Shown here in pieces: positions 16,417 to 24,802 of a stretch of DNA of 44,040 bases (positions are counted from its first letter, which is position 1; each line of letters opens with the position of its first letter). Under the pieces are notes generated by a model. It was given only the letters and a program-made list of their open reading frames with translations. It searched no databases and was not told the DNA's origin. Both the position numbers and the translations under genes were made by a program. Source of the stretch: CAZVAR01 sp964625225 (GTDB lineage: Bacteria; Pseudomonadota; Alphaproteobacteria; JAJUGE01); NCBI GenBank assembly GCA_964625225.1, contig CAZVAR010000013.1, positions 1 to 44,040 on the forward strand, written 5' to 3'.

Positions 16417-17325
16417 TCAGGCCTCCGGGCCGTCCTCCGCGGGCGGCTCCCAGCCCTGGATGCGGTCGTGGTGCCGCTTCGGCAGATCGCCGAAGCGGAG
16501 CGACAGCTTGCCGTCGCGCGCTCGGGTCAGCACCACGCCGTGCCCGCTCGCGCCGTCGCCGTTCCGTCGCGGCGGCAGATAGGCGACGCGCGCGTGCCCC
16601 GGCATCAGGGCCTTGAGCGCGCTTTCGGCCGCGCGGAACGACAGGAACGCCTCCCGGGTCTTCACCAGCACCGCACCGAGCGAGGCGAACTCGTTGTGCG
16701 GCGTCATATCGAGCACCCGCAGCCGCTCGAAGGCGGGCGGCTCGACCGCGAACGGGTCTTGCGGTTCCAGATCGTTCTCGACGTGCCACCAGAACGCCTG
16801 CAGCGTCTCCAGCAGCAGGGCGATGCCGGGCTCGTCACGGGCGACCGGCAGGATGGAATAGCCGGACGGCCGCAGCACCGAAAGCACGGCCCGCGCAAGC
16901 CCGGTCACCAGCATCTGGTGCTGGAGCTGCCAGTAGTAGCGCTCCAGCAGCTCCTCGTCCGACTTCGGGCCGGCATGGAACTTCGCCTCGAGCACCGTGT
17001 CCGGCTCGTCGTCGACGCTCGCCGGCGGTGTGCTCCAGGTCAGGAAGTCGGGGTGGGCGACCAGGAAATCGTGCTGCGGGTGGACATAGCTGCGCTCGCC
17101 GGCGGGCCGGCACGGGAGCCCGGTGCGATGCGCGTAGAAGCGGGGATGCAGCGCCTCGGTGGCGATGCCGATCTGCACCGCCGGCACGAGATCGAGGTCG
17201 GGGGGCGTCGTGCGGCCGGTTTTCTCCAGCCACACCTCGTGCCACCGCCCCGCCATGATCCGGGGCGCGTCCGACGAGCCGATCCGGCCCGCCCGCATCG
17301 CCCGCTGTTCCGCCGAAATCGCCAT
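16417..17325 (-). CDS. YqaJ/lambda-exonuclease-type nuclease
   Basis: This is a 302-aa PD-(D/E)xK nuclease of the YqaJ viral recombinase family, the 5'-3' exonuclease partner in phage Red/RecET-like systems. The N-terminal RIGSSDAPRIMAG and VWLEKTG match the family start. The active site is visible as Glu57 (IATEAL), Asp93 (AHPDFL), Glu113-x-Lys115 (LEAKF) and the Gln-rich helix YYWQLQHQMLVTG (130-142). After residue ~210 comes a helical and then charged C-terminal extension. The ATG at 17325 is chosen because the family start begins right after it; GAAGG lies upstream. It is divergent from nth across a 109-base gap and upstream (same strand) of the annealing-like gene. Confidence 0.85.
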   Translation of the reverse strand: MAISAEQRAMRAGRIGSSDAPRIMAGRWHEVWLEKTGRTTPPDLDLVPAVQIGIATEALHPRFYAHRTGLPCRPAGERSYVHPQHDFLVAHPDFLTWSTPPASVDDEPDTVLEAKFHAGPKSDEELLERYYWQLQHQMLVTGLARAVLSVLRPSGYSILPVARDEPGIALLLETLQAFWWHVENDLEPQDPFAVEPPAFERLRVLDMTPHNEFASLGAVLVKTREAFLSFRAAESALKALMPGHARVAYLPPRRNGDGASGHGVVLTRARDGKLSLRFGDLPKRHHDRIQGWEPPAEDGPEA

Positions 17326-17434
17326 GCGCGCCTTCGATCGTGTGTTCCCGTTTTGGGCTCCCCACGGACAGCTATATGGCGGGGGGTACGCGAATTTCCA
17401 TGGCGCCCGGCTGTTTCCCCCGCAGGACCGATAG

Positions 17435-18151
17435 ATGAGGCCCGCCATGCCCCCGCGCTGCGCCGCCCCCGCCCTGCCGGTCGCGCCGGGGAAGGAACCG
17501 CTCGACATCGACGAGATCTTCCGCCGGCTGCGCGCGGCGGTGCGGGACCTGCCGAAGGCGGCGATGTTCGCGCTGCGCGACCGCGGCTACGACGCGCCGT
17601 TTGAGCAGCTCGTCGGCAGCCTGATCTCGGCCCGCACTCGCGACGAGACCACGGTAGCGGCCTGCCTGCGCCTGTTCGCGGTCGCCCGGACGCCGGCGCG
17701 GCTCGCCGCCCTGGGCGAGGCGGAGCTGGCGGCGCTGCTGCACGGCGTTACCTTTCCCGAGACGAAGGCACGCGACCTCAAGGCGATCGCGGGCCGGCTG
17801 CTGGACGAGCATGGCGGACAGGTGCCCGACTCGATGGAGGCACTGACCGCCTTCCGCGGCGTCGGCCCGAAGATCGCGGCGCTGACGCTGGCGGTCGGCT
17901 TCGGCCGGCCCGCGATCGCGGTGGACGTACACGTGCACCGCGTCACCAATCGCTGGGGTTATGTCGCGACCCGCGCTCCCGAACGGACCATGGTCGCGCT
18001 CGAGGCGACGCTGCCGCGGCGCTACTGGATCGAGATCAACGAGCGGCTGGTGCCCTTCGGGAAGTTCGTCTGCACCGGCGAGCGGCCGAAATGCTCGGTG
18101 TGCCCGCTGCTCTCGATCTGCCGGCAGGTCGGTGTGGTGAACCCGCGCTGA
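17435..18151 (+). CDS. nth: Endonuclease III (DNA glycosylase/AP lyase)
   Basis: This is a 238-aa HhH-GPD glycosylase/AP lyase that removes oxidised pyrimidines and nicks the abasic site. The HhH FRGVGPKIAALTLAVGF holds catalytic Lys146, and Asp164 follows in IAVDVHVHRVTNRW, 18 residues later as in E. coli Nth. A [4Fe-4S] cluster motif is complete: Cys213-x6-Cys220-x2-Cys223-x5-Cys229. AGGA lies before the ATG at 17435; a second ATG at 17447 is possible. It is divergent from the YqaJ-type gene. A possible -10 element (TATATG) sits in the shared gap at about 17373. Confidence 0.93.
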   Translation: MRPAMPPRCAAPALPVAPGKEPLDIDEIFRRLRAAVRDLPKAAMFALRDRGYDAPFEQLVGSLISARTRDETTVAACLRLFAVARTPARLAALGEAELAALLHGVTFPETKARDLKAIAGRLLDEHGGQVPDSMEALTAFRGVGPKIAALTLAVGFGRPAIAVDVHVHRVTNRWGYVATRAPERTMVALEATLPRRYWIEINERLVPFGKFVCTGERPKCSVCPLLSICRQVGVVNPR

Positions 18152-18404
18152 GACTGCCGGGACGGACCGCCGCACCGCATCCCCGGCCGGTTCTATTGCA
18201 TATTTTCCTATTCTGTGCCATTATTGCGCCTCCCGGCGCGGTCGGCCGGCGGGGCGGCCCGGCCGCGTCAGCGAAGGCGGCGAATGTTGACGAAAGGCGA
18301 CATTTTCGGTTTTTGCGCGGGTCGCCCCGCCCGACGGGCGGGGATGACAAGCGCGAAGGATGGCGAGCATGATGGCAGGACCCGACCCGATCGCGAGGAT
18401 TGTC
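18152..18404. other. Intergenic region with GC hairpin
   Basis: This 253-base stretch between nth and the CurA-like gene holds no gene I can support. It contains a T-rich patch (18190-18225) and a perfect 8-bp hairpin, CCCCGCCC (18325-18332) and GGGCGGGG (18336-18343), with a 3-base loop. There is no T-run after the hairpin. It could act as a weak transcription barrier or mRNA leader structure. Confidence 0.4.
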
Positions 18405-19439
18405 ATGCCGATTCCCTCCACCGCCCGCGAAGTGCGCCTGCGCAGCCGCCCCGTCGGCACGCCCGGCCCGGAGAACTTCGAGATCGCCGAGGTGCCGGTG
18501 CCGCAGCCCGGCGAGGGCCAGATGCTGCTGCGGACCGTCTATATGTCGGTCGACCCCTACATGCGCGGCCGCATGTCGGACCGGAAGAGCTATGCCCCGC
18601 CCTTCGAGCTCGGCAAGGCGATGGACGGGCGCGCAGTCTGCCAGGTGATGGTCTCACGCAACGGCCGTTTCCGGGAGGGCGACTATGTCGCCGGCTTCGG
18701 CGGCGGCTGGAAGGAATGGCATGTCGCCGACGGCAAGGGCCTCTACAAGGTGGACCCGGATCTGGCGCCGCTGCCGGCCTGGATCGGCGTGCTCGGCATG
18801 CCCGGCATGACCGCCTATGTCGGCCTGCTCGACATCGGCCAGCCCAAGCCCGGCGAGACGGTGTTCGTCTCCGCCGCCTCCGGCGCGGTCGGCGCCACCG
18901 TCTGCCAGATCGCGAAGATCAAGGGCTGCCGCGTCGTCGGTTCGGCCGGGTCGGAGGAGAAGGTGCGCTGGTTGCGCGACGAGGCCGGGGTCGACGCCGC
19001 GGTCAACTACCGGGAGGCCGGCGACGACCTGGAGGCCGCGGTCGCGCGGCACTGCCCCGACGGGATCGACGTCTATTTCGAGAATGTCGGCGGGGCGCAT
19101 CTGGCCGCGGCGCTCAATTTGATGAACCCATTCGGCCGTATCGCCGCCTGCGGCATGATCAGCCGCTACAACGACGCGACGCCGGTCCCCGGTCCCTCCA
19201 ACCTGTTCCTGATCGTCGGCAAGCGCATCCGCATGCAGGGCTTCATCGTCAGCGACCATGCCGACCGGCTCGAGGCGTTCCAGCGCGACATGGCCGGCTG
19301 GATCCGCGAGGGGAAGATGAAGTGGCGGGAAACCGTCTATGAGGGCCTGGACCAGGCCCCGGCCGCCTTCATCGGCCTGTTCCGCGGCGAGAATTTCGGC
19401 AAGGCGGTGGTCCGGGTGGCGCCGGAACGGGCCGGCTGA
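18405..19439 (+). CDS. NADPH-dependent oxidoreductase, CurA-like MDR family
   Basis: This is a 344-aa zinc-independent medium-chain reductase of the CurA/leukotriene B4 dehydrogenase-like group, which reduces the C=C bond of enones with NADPH. It starts TAREVRLRSRPVG, as in the family, and has YMSVDPYMRGRMSD near residue 46. The nucleotide-binding motif SAASGAVGATVCQIAK lies near residue 163, with YFENVGG at about 224. I chose ATG 18405 (GAGGA upstream, matches family N terminus). ATGs at 18360 and 18369 would add 12-15 residues, and 18369 also has AAGGA upstream. It leads a same-strand run of small redox enzymes. Confidence 0.88.
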   Translation: MPIPSTAREVRLRSRPVGTPGPENFEIAEVPVPQPGEGQMLLRTVYMSVDPYMRGRMSDRKSYAPPFELGKAMDGRAVCQVMVSRNGRFREGDYVAGFGGGWKEWHVADGKGLYKVDPDLAPLPAWIGVLGMPGMTAYVGLLDIGQPKPGETVFVSAASGAVGATVCQIAKIKGCRVVGSAGSEEKVRWLRDEAGVDAAVNYREAGDDLEAAVARHCPDGIDVYFENVGGAHLAAALNLMNPFGRIAACGMISRYNDATPVPGPSNLFLIVGKRIRMQGFIVSDHADRLEAFQRDMAGWIREGKMKWRETVYEGLDQAPAAFIGLFRGENFGKAVVRVAPERAG

Positions 19440-19535
19440 CATGGGATCGCGGGCCTTCGGGCCCCCGCTCTCCCGTATCGGCCTGCGGGCCGAAATGGTG
19501 GACCTGACGGTCCGCGGTCCAAGGAGGAGCCGTCG

Positions 19536-20237
19536 ATGCCGATCATCCTCTACGATCTGTGCGGCGCGGACGGTCGGCGCTTCAGCCCGAACTGCTGGCG
19601 CACGCGGATGGCGCTGGAGCACAAGGGAATCCCCTACGAGGCGCGGGCGACGCGGTTCACCGAGATCCAGACCGAGCCGGACGGGCGCCGCCGGACGCTG
19701 CCGACCATCGAGGACGGCGGGCGGGTGGTGACCGGGAGCTGGGCCATCGCCGAGCATCTCGAGCACGCCTATCCCGACCGCCCGAGCCTGTTCGGCGGCC
19801 CGGCGGGGCGGGCGCTGTCGCGCTTCTTCGACGCCTGGGCCGACACGGTGCTCCACCCCGGCATCGCCGCCATGGTCGTCAAGGACATCCACGCGCATCT
19901 CGCGCCCGAGGATCAGGCCTATTTCCGCGAGACGCGCGAGCGGCGCTTCGGCAAGGCGCTGGAGGCGGTGCAGGACGGGCGCGAGGGCATGGTCGAGCCG
20001 TTCCGGCGCAGCCTCGCCCCGTTGCGTCGGACGCTGGAGTCCCAACCCTTCCTCGGCGGCGGCGCGCCGCTCTACGCCGACTATCTCGCCTTCGGCGCCT
20101 TCATGTGGGCGCGGACCATCAGCCCGTTCCGGCTGCTCGCCGCGGACGATCCGATCGTCCCCTGGATCGAGCGCTGTCTCGACCTCTACGATGGGCTGGC
20201 GCGGAAGCAACCCGGCTATCACTGGCCGGCGGCATAG
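19536..20237 (+). CDS. Glutathione S-transferase family protein
   Basis: This is a 233-aa cytosolic GST. The thioredoxin-like N domain (1-80) has SPNCWRTRMALEHKGIPYE in place of the catalytic N-terminal helix and LPTIEDGGRVVTGSWAIAEHL with the cis-Pro and the glutathione-binding Ser. The helical C domain follows. It resembles the beta-etherase (LigE/LigF-like) branch by the conserved Ser-Pro-Asn-Cys-Trp start, though the substrate is unknown. A strong AAGGAGGAG ribosome site precedes the ATG. The next gene starts 34 bases downstream. Confidence 0.88.
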   Translation: MPIILYDLCGADGRRFSPNCWRTRMALEHKGIPYEARATRFTEIQTEPDGRRRTLPTIEDGGRVVTGSWAIAEHLEHAYPDRPSLFGGPAGRALSRFFDAWADTVLHPGIAAMVVKDIHAHLAPEDQAYFRETRERRFGKALEAVQDGREGMVEPFRRSLAPLRRTLESQPFLGGGAPLYADYLAFGAFMWARTISPFRLLAADDPIVPWIERCLDLYDGLARKQPGYHWPAA

Positions 20238-20271
20238 GGCGGCGCACGACGCAGCAAGGGAGGAGGGAAGC

Positions 20272-21357
20272 GTGGGCGAACAGCGGAACACGATTCTCGT
20301 GGTCGGCGGGCTGGGGCTGATCGGCCGGGCCGCGATCGAGCATTTCTCGGCGCGGCCGGGCTGGCGTGCGATCGGGCTCTCGCGGCGGACGCCGGACTTC
20401 GAGACGCCGGCGCGCTTCGTCAGCCTCGACCTGCGCGATGCGGACGCGTGCCGCGCCCGGGCGGGCGAGTTCGCCGAGGTCACGCACATTCTCTATGCCG
20501 CCCTCTACGAGAAGCCGAACCTCATCAGCGGCTGGCAGGACCCCGAGCAGATCGCGGCCAACCTCGCGATGCTGCGCAACATCGTGGAGAGCGTGGAGAG
20601 TGCGGCGCCGGGCCTGCGGCACATCACCCTGCTGCAGGGCACCAAGGCCTACGGCAGCCACATCGAGCCGATGCGCATCCCGGCCAAGGAGCGCTGGCCG
20701 CGGCATCCGCACGAGAATTTCTATTGGCATCAGGAGGACTATCTGCGCGAGCGCTGCGCCAGCAGGGGCTGGAGCTTCACGATCCTGCGGCCGCAGGCAG
20801 TGCTGGGGCTCGCGGTCGGCAGCCCGATGAACCTGGTGGCGGCGATCGGCGCCCTGGCCGCGATCCGGCGCGAGCAGGGCCGGCCGCTCGAATGGCCCGG
20901 CGGCGACCGCATGGTCACCCAGGCCACCGACGCGACGCTGCTGGCGCAGGCGACCGAATGGGCCGGCACCGAGCCGCGCTGCGCCGGCGAGACCTACAAT
21001 ATCGGCAATGGCGACATGCTGGTCTGGGCGGACATCTTCCCCAGCGTCGCCCGCCATTTCGGGATTGAGGCGGGCGACCCCCGCCCGGAGCGACTGGCCG
21101 AGACCATGCCCGCCGCGACACCGGTCTGGGACGCCATGCGCGCACGGCACGGGCTGCGCTACGGGCTGGAAGAGCTGGTCGGCGCGTCCTTCCAGTTCGC
21201 CGACTGGTCGTTCCGCTACGGCGAGTCCCATCCGCCGCCCACCATCCTCAGCACCATCAAGGCGCGGCAGCACGGTTTCGCCGCCTGCCTCGACACCGAG
21301 GATGCGATTCTCGGCTGGCTGCGGCGGATGCAGGACGAGCGGCTGCTGCCGCCCTGA
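20272..21357 (+). CDS. NAD(P)H-dependent reductase, PRISE/extended-SDR-like
   Basis: This is a 361-aa extended short-chain dehydrogenase-like protein with VVGGLGLIGR near residues 10-19 as the Rossmann glycine motif. The active-site region ENFYWHQEDYLRERC departs from the classic Y-x3-K and matches the PRISE (progesterone 5-beta-reductase/iridoid synthase) group, which reduces enones. TRP-like LQGTKAYGSHIEP and RPQAVLGLAVGSPMNL are also family-typical. The start is a GTG with a very good ribosome site (GGGAGGAGGG). With the CurA-like and GST genes it suggests handling of reactive enones or aromatic compounds. The substrate is unknown. Confidence 0.85.
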   Translation: MGEQRNTILVVGGLGLIGRAAIEHFSARPGWRAIGLSRRTPDFETPARFVSLDLRDADACRARAGEFAEVTHILYAALYEKPNLISGWQDPEQIAANLAMLRNIVESVESAAPGLRHITLLQGTKAYGSHIEPMRIPAKERWPRHPHENFYWHQEDYLRERCASRGWSFTILRPQAVLGLAVGSPMNLVAAIGALAAIRREQGRPLEWPGGDRMVTQATDATLLAQATEWAGTEPRCAGETYNIGNGDMLVWADIFPSVARHFGIEAGDPRPERLAETMPAATPVWDAMRARHGLRYGLEELVGASFQFADWSFRYGESHPPPTILSTIKARQHGFAACLDTEDAILGWLRRMQDERLLPP

Positions 21358-21367
21358 GCCGGAGCGG

Positions 21368-21508
21368 TCAGGTCGCGATCGCGAAAATCGTCGCCAGCAC
21401 GGCCACGACCGCCGCCCCGTAGAGGGTGAACCGCATCATGGCCGTCTGCAGGTCGCTGCCGAACAGCCGTACCAGCAGCCGGTCGCTGTCATCTTCCGAC
21501 ATGATCAT
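21368..21508 (-). CDS. 46-aa single-span membrane protein
   Basis: This small ORF has a clear ribosome site (GGAGGA, 7 bases before the ATG at 21508). The acidic start (MIMSEDDSDRLLVRLFGSD) is followed by a hydrophobic helix (FTLYGAAVVAVLATIFAIAT) at residues ~26-46, ending the protein. A single-pass inner-membrane small protein is expected, with the N terminus in the cytoplasm. Nothing more can be said of its role. It converges on the PRISE-like gene with a 10-base gap. Confidence 0.65.
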   Translation of the reverse strand: MIMSEDDSDRLLVRLFGSDLQTAMMRFTLYGAAVVAVLATIFAIAT

Positions 21509-21728
21509 GTCCGGTCCTCCGAATATGTCGCATCTCCGCCGGCGCGGCGGCCCGGCGGCAGACACTAACCGATGCCGGGCCGCAGGGATGAAGGAAAATG
21601 ATCCGCTCCGGCGCCGCGCGCGGCCGGCTTGACCGCCCGGGCGCCGGCGCCGACGATGCGGCGTATCCTGCGGCGCGCCGGTCGGCCGCCCTCCCGCCCG
21701 CCACGAACACAGCACCGGGGAAACGTCA

Positions 21729-22514
21729 ATGGCCGTCATTCCGAACCTGACCAAACAGAAGCTGCTGGCCGGAGAGCTGACGCTCGGCATGGGCCTGCGC
21801 CAGGCGCGCACGGTCGACATCGCCAAGATCGCCCGCGTCTGCGGCTACGACTGGCTGTTCATCGATCTGGAGCACAATGCGATGTCGATCGAGACCGCGG
21901 CACAGATCAGCGTCGCCGCGCTCGATGCCGGCATCACCCCGATCGTGCGGGCGTCCAGCCACGAGCACTTCCACGCCAGCCGCCCGCTCGACGCGGGCGC
22001 GCAAGGCGTGGTGGTGCCGCACGTCAACGACGCCGCCGAGGCGCAGCGGGTCGTCACGCAGTGCCTCTATCCGCCGCTCGGGCACCGCTCGGTCGCGGGT
22101 GGCATGGCCCAGCTCGAATACGAGTCGATGCCGGTGGCCGACACCGTGCGCATCATCAATGCGGAGACGCTGGTGGTCGTGATGCTCGAGAGCCCGCAGG
22201 CGATCGAGAATGCCGAGGCGATCGCCGCCGTGCCGGGCATCGACGTGCTGCTGATCGGGACCAACGATCTCTGCGCCGAGATGGGCATCCCCGGCCAGTT
22301 CGGTGACGAGCGCGTGCACCGTGCCTATGACAAGGTCATCTCCGCCTGCCGGGCCAACGGCAAGTTCTGCGGGCTGGGGGGAATCTACGATCAGGAGCTG
22401 TGCGGCAAGTTCGTCCGCATGGGTGCGCGATTCATCCTGTCCGGCAACGATCTCGCCTTCCTGATGGCGGGTGCCCGGGCCCGCAGCGGCTTCCTGCGCG
22501 GGATCGCGATCTAG
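21729..22514 (+). CDS. HpcH/HpaI family class II aldolase
   Basis: This is a 261-aa pyruvate-type class II aldolase (4-hydroxy-2-oxoheptanedioate/2-dehydro-3-deoxyglucarate aldolase-like), a TIM-barrel enzyme that splits 2-keto acids to pyruvate or glyoxylate and an aldehyde. Visible motifs are DWLFIDLEHNAM (42-53), TPIVRASSH with the catalytic Arg, VMLESPQAIEN with the metal-binding Glu, and GIDVLLIGTNDLCAEMG with the metal Asp. A GGGGA ribosome site precedes it. It is alone on its strand; its relation to the TRAP cluster 11 kb upstream is unknown. The exact substrate is not determinable. Confidence 0.88.
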   Translation: MAVIPNLTKQKLLAGELTLGMGLRQARTVDIAKIARVCGYDWLFIDLEHNAMSIETAAQISVAALDAGITPIVRASSHEHFHASRPLDAGAQGVVVPHVNDAAEAQRVVTQCLYPPLGHRSVAGGMAQLEYESMPVADTVRIINAETLVVVMLESPQAIENAEAIAAVPGIDVLLIGTNDLCAEMGIPGQFGDERVHRAYDKVISACRANGKFCGLGGIYDQELCGKFVRMGARFILSGNDLAFLMAGARARSGFLRGIAI

Positions 22515-23530
22515 GCCGGGCGGCCGGCCGGGGGCTTCAGGCGATCGTAGCGGTTGCCGGTCCGCACCGCAGCCTCGAGCCGGCGGCCCTCGCGCGCGAG
22601 CTGGAGACGCACCACGGTGCCGGGGGCGCCGCAAGACCAGACCCGGCGGTACATGTCGGCGAGTCCGGCGACCGGCCGCCCCTCGACGCCGAGCACCGCG
22701 TCGCCGATCCGGATACCGGCCCGGTGCGCCGGGCCGCCCCGGACAATGCCGGCGACGATCAACCCGTCCCCGGCCTCCGACGTGAACATGCCGAGCCACG
22801 GCCGCGGTGGCACCGCCGAACGGCCGATCGTCAGCAGGTCGACGAGGATCGGCTCCAGCAGGTCGATCGGTACGAACATGTTGCCCGAGCCGGTCCCGTC
22901 GCCGTGCGCGTCCTGGACGAACAGCGAGCCGACGCCGCAGAGCCGGCCGCTGCGGTCGAGCAGCGCCGCGCCGCTCCAGTGCGGGTGCGGCGGTGCTGTG
23001 AACGCCGCCTCTTCAAGCAGATACTCCCAGTATCCGGCGAACGCCCGCTTGCCGACCAGCGTCGCGGCGAGTGCGTTCTTGCTGCCCCCGTAGGCGACCA
23101 CGATCAGGGACTCGCCGACCGCGAGCGGGCCGAGGCTACCGCGCGGAATCGGTGTCGCGGCCAGCGGCTCGCATGCGCGCACCAGGCCGAATCCGCTCTC
23201 CTGGTCGTAGGCGACGGCACGGGCCCGGATCTTGCGTCCGTGTGCATCGGTCAGTGTAATGGCCTCCGCCTCGGCGATCAGATAGCCGATCGTGAGCACC
23301 AGCCCGTCGTCGATCAGGATGCCGTTGCCTTCCCGTTCGGTCCCGAGGGCGGCGGCGGTGAAGGCATCCTCGGGAATCTCGCTGCGCAGGAACGGCACGG
23401 CGGCCGCGGCCGCCTCCAGGTCGAAGCCGAGGGACTCCGGCTGCGGGCGGTGTGCGGGGTCGATCCCGGCCTGCGGCAGCGGCAACGGGCCTTCGAAGCG
23501 GTGTCCGTTCGCGCGTCGGATCTCGGCCAT
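22511..23530 (-). CDS. Trypsin-fold/PDZ protein lacking catalytic residues
   Basis: This is a 339-aa HtrA/DegP-like protein with a trypsin-like domain (about 40-235) and a C-terminal PDZ domain (about 240-320; APGTVVRLQLAREG, GIRIGDAVLGVEG). No signal peptide or membrane segment is seen. Aligned by eye to HtrA, the His of the triad is Tyr83 (in LTIGYLI) and the Asp is Gly113 (ESGFGLV). Only a Ser remains (Ser186 in HWSGAAL), and the GNSGGP oxyanion loop is gone. Proteolysis is therefore very unlikely; a peptide-binding or scaffold role is more probable. A GAGGGG ribosome site precedes the ATG. It is divergent from bcsZ with a 153-base gap. Confidence 0.82.
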   Translation of the reverse strand: MAEIRRANGHRFEGPLPLPQAGIDPAHRPQPESLGFDLEAAAAAVPFLRSEIPEDAFTAAALGTEREGNGILIDDGLVLTIGYLIAEAEAITLTDAHGRKIRARAVAYDQESGFGLVRACEPLAATPIPRGSLGPLAVGESLIVVAYGGSKNALAATLVGKRAFAGYWEYLLEEAAFTAPPHPHWSGAALLDRSGRLCGVGSLFVQDAHGDGTGSGNMFVPIDLLEPILVDLLTIGRSAVPPRPWLGMFTSEAGDGLIVAGIVRGGPAHRAGIRIGDAVLGVEGRPVAGLADMYRRVWSCGAPGTVVRLQLAREGRRLEAAVRTGNRYDRLKPPAGRPA

Positions 23531-23683
23531 GCGCCGCCCCTCGGATCGCCCTGACACTGGTCGGAGAGTAGCGCGCCACCGGCCGTCCGCCAACGAGGAA
23601 GCCCCGACAGCCGGTTTCATGATAATGCTGGCCGACGCACGTAACCGTGCCTCGAACTCTTGAAACAGGAGCTGCCTACCCCG

Positions 23684-24802
23684 ATGCGAAGCGCGCGCCG
23701 CGCGGGCCCCGCCCGCCTGATGCCTGCCGTTCTCGCGTTGCTGGCCGGATTGTCGACCGTCGTGGCAACGGGCGCCGCTGCCATGGCCGCGTCCTGTGCC
23801 ACGCCGCCCGATCCCGCGGAATGGGCGGCCTACAAGGCCCGATACGTGGCGACCACGGGGCGCGTGGTGGATACCGGCAACCGGCGCATCAGCCATTCCG
23901 AGGGCCAGGGGTGGGGTATGCTGCTGGCCGAGGTCTTCGGCGACCGCGAGGCCTTCGACCGCATCTGGGACTGGACCCGGACCACACTGCAGGTCGGCGA
24001 CGACCGCCTGCACGCCTGGAAGTGGGTCCCCGAGGCCGACGAGCCGCTGCCGGACCGGAACAACGCCTCCGATGGCGACCTCATGATCGCCTGGGCTCTG
24101 GAACGGGCGGCGCGGCGCTGGGACGCGCCGTCCTATGCGGAGGCGGCACGCCCGATCGCCGCCGCCATTCGTACCCGGCTGCAGGCCACCGTCGGCGGGC
24201 GTCGGGTGCTCCTGCCCGGGGCGGAGGGCTTCGACCGCGCGGGCGGTGGTGCGGTCGTGAACCTGTCCTACTACGTGTTTCCGGCTTTCACCGCGCTCGA
24301 GCGGCTCGATCCATCGCCAGACTGGAAGCGGATCCGGCAGGACGGCCTCGATCTGATGGATGATGCGCGATTCGGCCGCTGGGGTCTGCCGCCGGACTGG
24401 CTGGAGATCTTGGCCGACGGGCGCCTGCGTCCGGCGCCCGAGTGGCCGGCGCGGTTCGGTTACGACGCCGTGCGGATCCCGCTCTATTTGGTGTGGGGGG
24501 GCTACGGGACGCCGGAACGGCTGGCGCCGTTTCGGGCCTTTTGGCGGCAGTTCCGGAGCGGGCAGACGGGGCCGGGCTGGGCCAGCCTCGCCGATGGGAC
24601 GGTCGCGCCTTACCCGGCGACCGCCGGATTCGCGGCTGTGGCACAGCTCGTCGATGCCCTGCTGACCGGGAATATACATGAAGCAACCCTGCCGGGACTT
24701 TCCGAGGCCAGAGATTACTATGCCGCGAGTCTGGTAATGCTTGCGAAGATCGTGGCTTGCGGCGCTGCAGCCGGGGACTCGACCATCTCCCGCGATTCCT
24801 GA
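23684..24802 (+). CDS. bcsZ: Endo-1,4-beta-glucanase of the cellulose operon (GH8, BcsZ)
   Basis: This is a 372-aa periplasmic GH8 cellulase of the BcsZ type, which trims the nascent glucan. A signal peptide covers about residues 1-37. The catalytic acid is Glu73 in ISHSEGQGWGM, and conserved acidic residues follow in NNASDGDLMIAW (Asp130, Asp132). YYVFPAF and GYDAVRIPLYL are further family segments. The start is taken as ATG 23684 because the signal peptide begins there; AGGAG is 12 bases upstream. A TTG at 23660 is the alternative. It precedes the bcs core genes with a 357-base gap, so it may have its own promoter. Confidence 0.9.
   Translation: MRSARRAGPARLMPAVLALLAGLSTVVATGAAAMAASCATPPDPAEWAAYKARYVATTGRVVDTGNRRISHSEGQGWGMLLAEVFGDREAFDRIWDWTRTTLQVGDDRLHAWKWVPEADEPLPDRNNASDGDLMIAWALERAARRWDAPSYAEAARPIAAAIRTRLQATVGGRRVLLPGAEGFDRAGGGAVVNLSYYVFPAFTALERLDPSPDWKRIRQDGLDLMDDARFGRWGLPPDWLEILADGRLRPAPEWPARFGYDAVRIPLYLVWGGYGTPERLAPFRAFWRQFRSGQTGPGWASLADGTVAPYPATAGFAAVAQLVDALLTGNIHEATLPGLSEARDYYAASLVMLAKIVACGAAAGDSTISRDS

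Noticed and set aside
11502..17325. A complete prophage
   Set aside because: No integrase, repressor, terminase, capsid, tail or lysis gene is visible on either side, and repair genes flank both ends.
17344..17358. GTTC near the YqaJ/nth divergent promoter as a second LexA site
   Set aside because: The second half-site is GGGC rather than GTTC, so it does not match the motif.
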